5,252 nt of DNA from Capsulimonas sp. (GTDB taxonomy: Bacteria > Armatimonadota > Armatimonadia > Armatimonadales > Capsulimonadaceae). The notes beneath the pieces are model-generated. The model did not search any database, had not been told where the DNA came from, and saw nothing but the letters and a program-made list of their open reading frames with translations. The stretch spans positions 1-5,252 of the forward strand of contig JAOQAA010000247.1 of the NCBI GenBank assembly GCA_025963815.1. Reading direction: 5' to 3'. The stretch's first letter is position 1, and every line of letters starts with the position of its first letter. Shown here in pieces: positions 5,200 to 5,252 of the stretch. The translations under genes were made by a program, and so were the position numbers.

Positions 5200-5252
5200 A
5201 TGATTTCCTATCTATCTCAGCGCACACCTTCACGCTGAACAACCTGTCGCTC

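Noticed and set aside
5036..5242. 68-residue minus-strand frame overlapping the 71-residue gene
   Set aside because: It has no good ribosome binding site and no coherent secondary-structure pattern, and it overlaps the better-supported frame almost entirely.
5217..5252. Possible C-terminal tail of another minus-strand gene (ERQVVQREGVR then stop at 5219-5217)
   Set aside because: Only 11 codons are visible before the window edge, too little to tell a gene end from random sequence. Nothing else in the last 53 bases stands out beyond the ribosome binding site of the 71-residue gene.

Overview
The window is ordinary-looking chromosomal DNA from a GC-rich bacterium (by eye near 60% GC in genes, lower in the promoter gaps). 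Reading frames are long and strongly GC-biased at third codon positions, and several genes have Shine-Dalgarno sites. There is no rRNA, tRNA, CRISPR array, transposase or phage gene. The taxon cannot be fixed from sequence alone. My impression is a free-living environmental lineage such as Armatimonadota or Chloroflexota, held with low confidence.

Layout. Three genes lie on the minus strand, reading right to left from 3659 to the left edge. The first is a 777-residue membrane protein with alpha/beta-hydrolase (lipase-like) motifs. The second is crcB/fluC, a fluoride channel. The third is the first 217 residues of a two-TM sensor protein that runs off the window. Between the hydrolase and crcB (1174-1300) lies a 127-bp element with 31-bp near-perfect inverted terminal repeats and no coding capacity, resembling a MITE or other dispersed palindromic repeat. 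Going rightward from an AT-rich divergent control region (3660-3824), two plus-strand genes follow: a small protein of unknown function and a compact cytosolic alpha/beta hydrolase with a visible Ser-Asp-His triad. A 71-residue minus-strand protein at 4984-5199 converges on the second hydrolase.

How the genes relate. Two unrelated-looking serine hydrolases sit on either side of one divergent control region. That region holds a good sigma70-type promoter for the rightward genes, two ACGAATAT copies 21 bp apart and overlapping short palindromes, so shared regulation is possible but unproven. The fluoride channel and the sensor look like independent functions. No recognised multi-gene defence, biosynthetic or secretion system is present. 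The most unusual items are the hydrolase whose fold appears to be split by a large membrane segment, and the 127-bp inverted-repeat element in the crcB leader.
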